Program-made: the position numbers and the translations under genes
NCBI GenBank assembly: GCA_018715825.1
Contig: DVKU01000140.1
Location: 1-5,616, forward strand
Source of the DNA: Candidatus Avacholeplasma faecigallinarum
Lineage (GTDB): Bacteria; Bacillota_I; Bacilli_A; Acholeplasmatales; Anaeroplasmataceae
Reading direction: 5' to 3'
DNA: 5,616 bases
Notes under the pieces: generated by a model
Seen by the model: only the letters and a program-made list of their open reading frames with translations
Told to the model about the DNA's origin: nothing
The model's database searches: none
Part shown: positions 4,781-5,616 of the stretch, piece after piece
Layout: each line of letters starts with the position of its first letter
How positions within the stretch are numbered: position 1 is the stretch's first letter

Positions 4781-5616
4781 ATTTTGTAATTTTAACTAAA
4801 TTCTCATCTTCTAAAATGCTATTAGGAATTACGATTTCCGCATTTTTTACGAAATCTTCATTTAAATAAATTTTTAAATTATCGTTAAAAACCTTAACTG
4901 GTATTTCACTAATTGCCTTACCATTTAAAATTTCTATAACCATATCAGCAGTATACTCACCTAGGGTTTGATAATTTATGCCAACGCAAAGCATGCCTCC
5001 ATCCTTAACTAATGAATCTGCCCCAGTATAGCATGGCTTTTTAGCCTCTACACAAATATCTCCAAGGACACTCATAGCTGAAGCTACTGTATTATCATCA
5101 GTAACTAAAACTGCATCAACATTACTAACTAACACATTAGCAACCTCACTCATTTCTCCAGCACTTTGAATTGTTCTTGCAACAAACTCAATATTTTTAG
5201 TTTGACAATAAGCTTCAATTTTATTTTTATTAGAAACAGAATTATCCTCATTAGGATTATAAATAAAACCTAATTTTTTTAAATCTGGATCGATTTCTAA
5301 AGCTTTATCAATTATTAAATCAATTTGAATCTCATCAGATGTACCTGTAACATTTTCATTAGGAGATGAGACATCTGTCATTAATCCTGCAGCAACCGGA
5401 TCACTAACTGCTGCAAAAACTATTGGTGTATCACTTGGCATAACATTATACGCAGCCTGAGCTACTGATGTAGCAATAGCCACAACAACATCAGCTCGAT
5501 TTTTTAATATTTGCATGATTTGATTGGCAGTATCATTAGAAAAATTAGCGTTATGCTGAGTAATTTCATAATCACCTTCATTATAACCATTATCTTCTAA
5601 TTTAGAAGTTATAGCT
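4779..5616 (-). CDS. ABC importer substrate-binding protein, TrpX-like (COG2984 / PF04392), 5' end outside window
   Basis: The frame stays open to the right edge (last complete codon at 5613-5615), so the signal peptide and start are missing; the ATG at 5516 is internal. The product is the extracytoplasmic receptor that delivers substrate to the permease. Family blocks visible in order are DNGYNEGDYEITQHNANFSND near the edge (about 5595-5530), VVVAIATSVAQAAYN, TPIVFAAVSDPVAAGLM, NVTGTSD, KLGFIYNPNEDNS, AVLVTDDNTVASAMSVLG, VGINYQTLGEYTADMVIEIL and a closing NAEIVIPNSI. These are typical of COG2984 proteins such as streptococcal TrpX, which bind aromatic amino acids. Some relatives have other or unknown ligands, so substrate identity is inferred. 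In Firmicutes the mature protein is normally a lipoprotein, but the lipobox would lie off the window. Four cysteines occur in the visible part. The gene is followed immediately by the permease and ATPase genes, completing an importer operon. Confidence 0.93.
   Translation of the reverse strand, partial: AITSKLEDNGYNEGDYEITQHNANFSNDTANQIMQILKNRADVVVAIATSVAQAAYNVMPSDTPIVFAAVSDPVAAGLMTDVSSPNENVTGTSDEIQIDLIIDKALEIDPDLKKLGFIYNPNEDNSVSNKNKIEAYCQTKNIEFVARTIQSAGEMSEVANVLVSNVDAVLVTDDNTVASAMSVLGDICVEAKKPCYTGADSLVKDGGMLCVGINYQTLGEYTADMVIEILNGKAISEIPVKVFNDNLKIYLNEDFVKNAEIVIPNSILEDENLVKITK

Noticed and set aside
4553..4789. 78-codon plus-strand open frame
   Set aside because: It is antisense to the permease gene, which has clear family motifs; the translated product has no recognisable features.
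5514..5516. ATG as the start of the substrate-binding protein
   Set aside because: The frame continues to the window edge with conserved family sequence, and a start here would delete the signal peptide and first domain segment.

Overview
The window is AT-rich bacterial chromosomal DNA that looks like a low-GC Gram-positive organism (Bacillota/Firmicutes-type). The reasons are poly-A/T tracts, purine-rich ribosome binding sites, a class A penicillin-binding protein tail, a VanZ-family protein, a YjcZ-type mini membrane protein, and a lipoprotein-type substrate-binding ABC system. All visible Trp codons are TGG and one gene ends in TGA within an operon overlap, so the standard bacterial code fits and a Mycoplasma-type code is unlikely. 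I cannot name the genus. Cysteines in several predicted exported proteins hint at an anaerobe, but that is only an inference.

Layout. The left edge carries the 3' end of a plus-strand penicillin-binding protein (stop at 484). Everything else is on the minus strand. Read in transcription order from the right edge, these genes are: a substrate-binding protein (cut by the window edge), an ABC permease, an ABC ATPase, a VanZ-family membrane protein, a TatD-family metal-dependent hydrolase, an HtrA-type serine protease predicted to be a lipoprotein, and a 44-residue YjcZ-like protein. Spacing is tight. The permease ribosome binding site lies over the end of the binding-protein gene, the permease and ATPase genes overlap by 13 bases, vanZ and tatD overlap by 8 bases, and the htrA ribosome binding site overlaps the tatD stop codon.

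Transcription. A promoter-like extended -10 box (3096-3106) lies between the ABC operon and vanZ. No terminator is visible there, so vanZ-tatD-htrA may be read both from its own promoter and by read-through. A 22-bp perfect inverted repeat ends the htrA unit, and a second hairpin with eight T residues ends the small YjcZ-like gene. That second hairpin sits between the convergent small gene and the penicillin-binding protein.

Function. The ABC genes form a complete importer of the TrpXYZ-like / COG2984-COG4120-COG1101 type, which in relatives takes up aromatic amino acids; the substrate here is not determined. The vanZ-tatD-htrA set looks like ordinary envelope and housekeeping functions. The item most likely to be missed by automatic annotation is the 44-residue cysteine-bearing YjcZ-like protein. 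I did not find a convincing novel multi-gene system.
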